Shown: one piece after another, positions 62,733 through 64,000 of the stretch
Layout of the letters: every line of letters begins with the position of its first letter
Numbering within the stretch: the first letter of the stretch is position 1
DNA from: Flavobacterium alkalisoli
Lineage (GTDB): Bacteria > Bacteroidota > Bacteroidia > Flavobacteriales > Flavobacteriaceae
Length of the DNA stretch: 64,000 nt
Assembly: GCF_008000935.1 (NCBI RefSeq)
Contig: NZ_CP042831.1
Coordinates: forward strand, 620,001 to 684,000
Direction of reading: 5' to 3'
Program-made: the position numbers and the translations under genes
Notes under the pieces: model-generated
Databases searched by the model: none
What the model saw: the letters and a program-made list of their open reading frames with translations, nothing else
Told to the model about the DNA's origin: nothing

Positions 62733-63049
62733 TCTATCTGCTTTTTCTCATACCCATATTAGCAACTGCCCTGTTCCCAAAGCGATTCCCTTTATACATC
62801 ACTATATTTATTAGTATGTATGTGTTTTATGGACATCTCTGGATTGATGAATATTTTCTCTATACCGGAAAAGCCGGATGGAAAGGTTTTAATATATTTA
62901 TGTTGACCATGCTAACAGGTCCGTTTTATTTTGTAATACACACCTTATTTATCTTTTTTGGTTGGCTTAAGGAAAATAGAAAAATGATGTGGACTCATAT
63001 AATAGGCCTTGTCTTACTTGTCATACATGCTATCGCAGTGTTTTCTTAA
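62729..63049 (+). CDS. Small membrane protein after the HTH gene
   Basis: A 106-residue protein with three membrane helices (near 2-20, 22-45, 55-78 and possibly 85-104). It starts inside the HTH stop codon, so it is translationally coupled. No family recognised. Ends convergent to the next gene, 2 bp away. Confidence 0.6.
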   Translation: MIYLLFLIPILATALFPKRFPLYITIFISMYVFYGHLWIDEYFLYTGKAGWKGFNIFMLTMLTGPFYFVIHTLFIFFGWLKENRKMMWTHIIGLVLLVIHAIAVFS

Positions 63050-63051
63050 AA

Positions 63052-63579
63052 CTATAACTCAACCCATTTCTTATCCTGAGGATCTGTAGCGTCATATAAG
63101 GAAATATTTAGCTTTTTAGCAAGAGAGGTAGCAAGTGCTAAACAAACGTCATAGTCAGAAACATATAAATTAAAATAGGTCTCGTCTTTATACCATAAAT
63201 TTATGTGGTAACTAACACTTCCATCACCCTCTTCATCTCTGTATAATTGCTTAAATAACGACACATAATCAAGTTCGCCTTTTGGAAATGATTTCCACCT
63301 ACCCCATTTGAATGGACCAAATGCATACTCTTCCTTGAACCTGTTCTTCCTTAAATCTATTTTAAAACACATGGTACTTAAAAACGCTACCACAAAAAAC
63401 AGGGCAACAAACGCAAAAGCATAGGACGAAAAATACTGCCTGAAAGCTTCCCCTTTATTATACTCAATAGTTCCGTAAACAGCAAAAAAGACCGTAGTCA
63501 GCATAAAAATCAATGCAATGATTTTATGCCTTGTTCTTAAAACTTCTTTGTCTATTATTAAAACATCAGGTCTATTCAT
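63052..63579 (-). CDS. Hypothetical membrane protein
   Basis: A 175-residue protein with two helices (near residues 17-38 and 46-68: IIALIFMLTTVFFAVYGTI and SYAFAFVALFFVVAFLSTM), then a soluble domain of about 105 residues with KNRFKEEYAFGPFKWGRWKSFP. Not recognised as a known family. Stops 2 bp from the convergent gene; the terminator of atpC stands before it. Confidence 0.6.
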   Translation of the reverse strand: MNRPDVLIIDKEVLRTRHKIIALIFMLTTVFFAVYGTIEYNKGEAFRQYFSSYAFAFVALFFVVAFLSTMCFKIDLRKNRFKEEYAFGPFKWGRWKSFPKGELDYVSLFKQLYRDEEGDGSVSYHINLWYKDETYFNLYVSDYDVCLALATSLAKKLNISLYDATDPQDKKWVEL

Positions 63580-63596
63580 ACACCAATAATAATAAA

Positions 63597-63624
63597 AAAA
63601 GCCCTGTGATATGACAGGGCTTTT
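63597..63624 (-). terminator. Terminator of the atp operon end
   Basis: AAAAGCCCTGT and ACAGGGCTTTT form an 11-bp stem with a 6-nt loop; on the minus strand a T-run (reverse of 63593-63600) follows. It lies just past the atpC stop. Confidence 0.88.
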
Positions 63625-63644
63625 ATTTTATATCTAAAACTAAA

Positions 63645-63929
63645 TTAGTCTACTAAGATAGTCACTTTATTGTCTTTCATTTCCAGTGTGCCGGAAGTGA
63701 TAGGTAAAAGAAACTTCTGGTCTTTATCAGACTTTACGAATTTCCCGCCAAAAGAGCTGTTACTCTTAAAATCAGGAACTTCTATTTTTATGTCACCGGC
63801 AGCAAGTATCGAAACGATATTAGCGTGGTGGTTTAACATCTGGAACTCACCATTTATGCCGGGAACAGTTACCGAAGTAACCTCGCCTTTAAATAAGTGA
63901 CCTTCCGGTGATACTATTTCTAATAACAT
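63645..63929 (-). CDS. atpC: ATP synthase epsilon subunit (short form)
   Basis: The central-stalk subunit of F1-ATPase. 94 residues: only the N-terminal beta-sandwich (LLEIVSPEGHLFKGEVTSVTVPGINGEFQMLNHHANIVSIL, GTLEMKDNKVTILVD) is present, without the C-terminal helical hairpin that inhibits the enzyme in many bacteria. Short epsilon subunits are, as far as I know, common in Bacteroidetes. atpD would be expected upstream, beyond the right edge of the window. Confidence 0.9.
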   Translation of the reverse strand: MLLEIVSPEGHLFKGEVTSVTVPGINGEFQMLNHHANIVSILAAGDIKIEVPDFKSNSSFGGKFVKSDKDQKFLLPITSGTLEMKDNKVTILVD

Positions 63930-64000
63930 AGTTTAAAGTTTTGAGTTTAGGGCTGCGTGTTTCCTTTTATAAGGTGAAACCCGAAACCCTTAACTTTTAT
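63930..64000. other. Intergenic edge with GTTTC/GAAAC short repeats
   Basis: Right-edge gap before atpC: GTTTCCTTTTATAAGGTGAAAC forms an imperfect inverted repeat, followed by CCCGAAACCC. This looks like the short repeats frequent in flavobacterial intergenic DNA; the window ends before its extent can be seen. Confidence 0.3.

Noticed and set aside
1..64000. CRISPR array, rRNA operon, prophage or insertion sequence
   Set aside because: No regularly spaced repeats, transposase, integrase or phage gene could be found anywhere in the window.

Overview
This window is a piece of chromosome from a member of the Bacteroidetes, family Flavobacteriaceae, most likely Flavobacterium or a close relative. 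The evidence is AT-rich DNA, repeated promoters of the flavobacterial type (TTG, about 17-23 nt, then TAnnTTTG) with almost no Shine-Dalgarno sequences, a type IX secretion (T9SS) C-terminal signal on a secreted protease, a PorP/SprF protein, TolC/RND genes and a short ATP synthase epsilon subunit.

Layout. 1-1,888: the end of an outer-membrane barrel protein, a DUF2019 protein, and a polyprenyl diphosphate synthase pair on the minus strand. 1,987-9,315: two TetR regulators followed by a TolC/adaptor/RND efflux operon. 9,586-14,037: a TonB-dependent siderophore-type receptor behind a palindrome-bearing promoter, a frameshifted DUF4198 gene and a PepSY membrane protein, probably an iron-uptake unit. 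14,163-17,648: a YwqK-like protein, aspS, a PorT-type barrel protein and a cold-shock gene. 17,938-30,956: a complete 14-gene nuoA-N operon for respiratory complex I, with a REP-like GC-rich palindromic element between nuoF and nuoG. 31,018-35,560: an SDR oxidoreductase, umuC-umuD, and a small accessory insertion (a DUF4279 gene and an unrecognised membrane-protein gene) bounded on the far side by a decayed second copy of the umuD 3' end next to tRNA-Leu. 35,715-43,982: prs, rplY, pth, a lipoprotein, a T9SS-exported metalloprotease, ribF (TTG start), an HTTM protein and a small membrane protein. 44,055-53,475: bioB, two paralogous TPR/HTH membrane regulators, PorP/SprF plus an OmpA protein, a cupin/JmjC-like protein and recX. 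53,476-54,272 has no gene but carries two promoter-like boxes, each followed by a strong hairpin, so it may encode small RNAs. 54,273-60,845: biotin synthesis on the minus strand (DUF2007 - bioD - bioA - SET-domain protein - beta-ketoacyl synthase, and bioF under its own promoter), with an AI-2E family transporter on the plus strand between the two units. 60,972-63,579: three consecutive DUF2975 membrane proteins sharing a C-terminal motif, a small Cro/CI-type regulator and two small membrane proteins. 63,645-63,929: atpC.

Most of the window is core metabolism: respiration, translation, nucleotide, flavin and biotin synthesis. The points that look accessory or under-described are the umuD-flanked insertion, the biotin operon with built-in SET and ketoacyl-synthase genes, the DUF2975 triplet, the two unexplained hairpin-terminated intergenic units, and several palindromic operators sitting exactly on promoters. 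Function calls come from recognising motifs and family resemblance by eye; no database search was possible.
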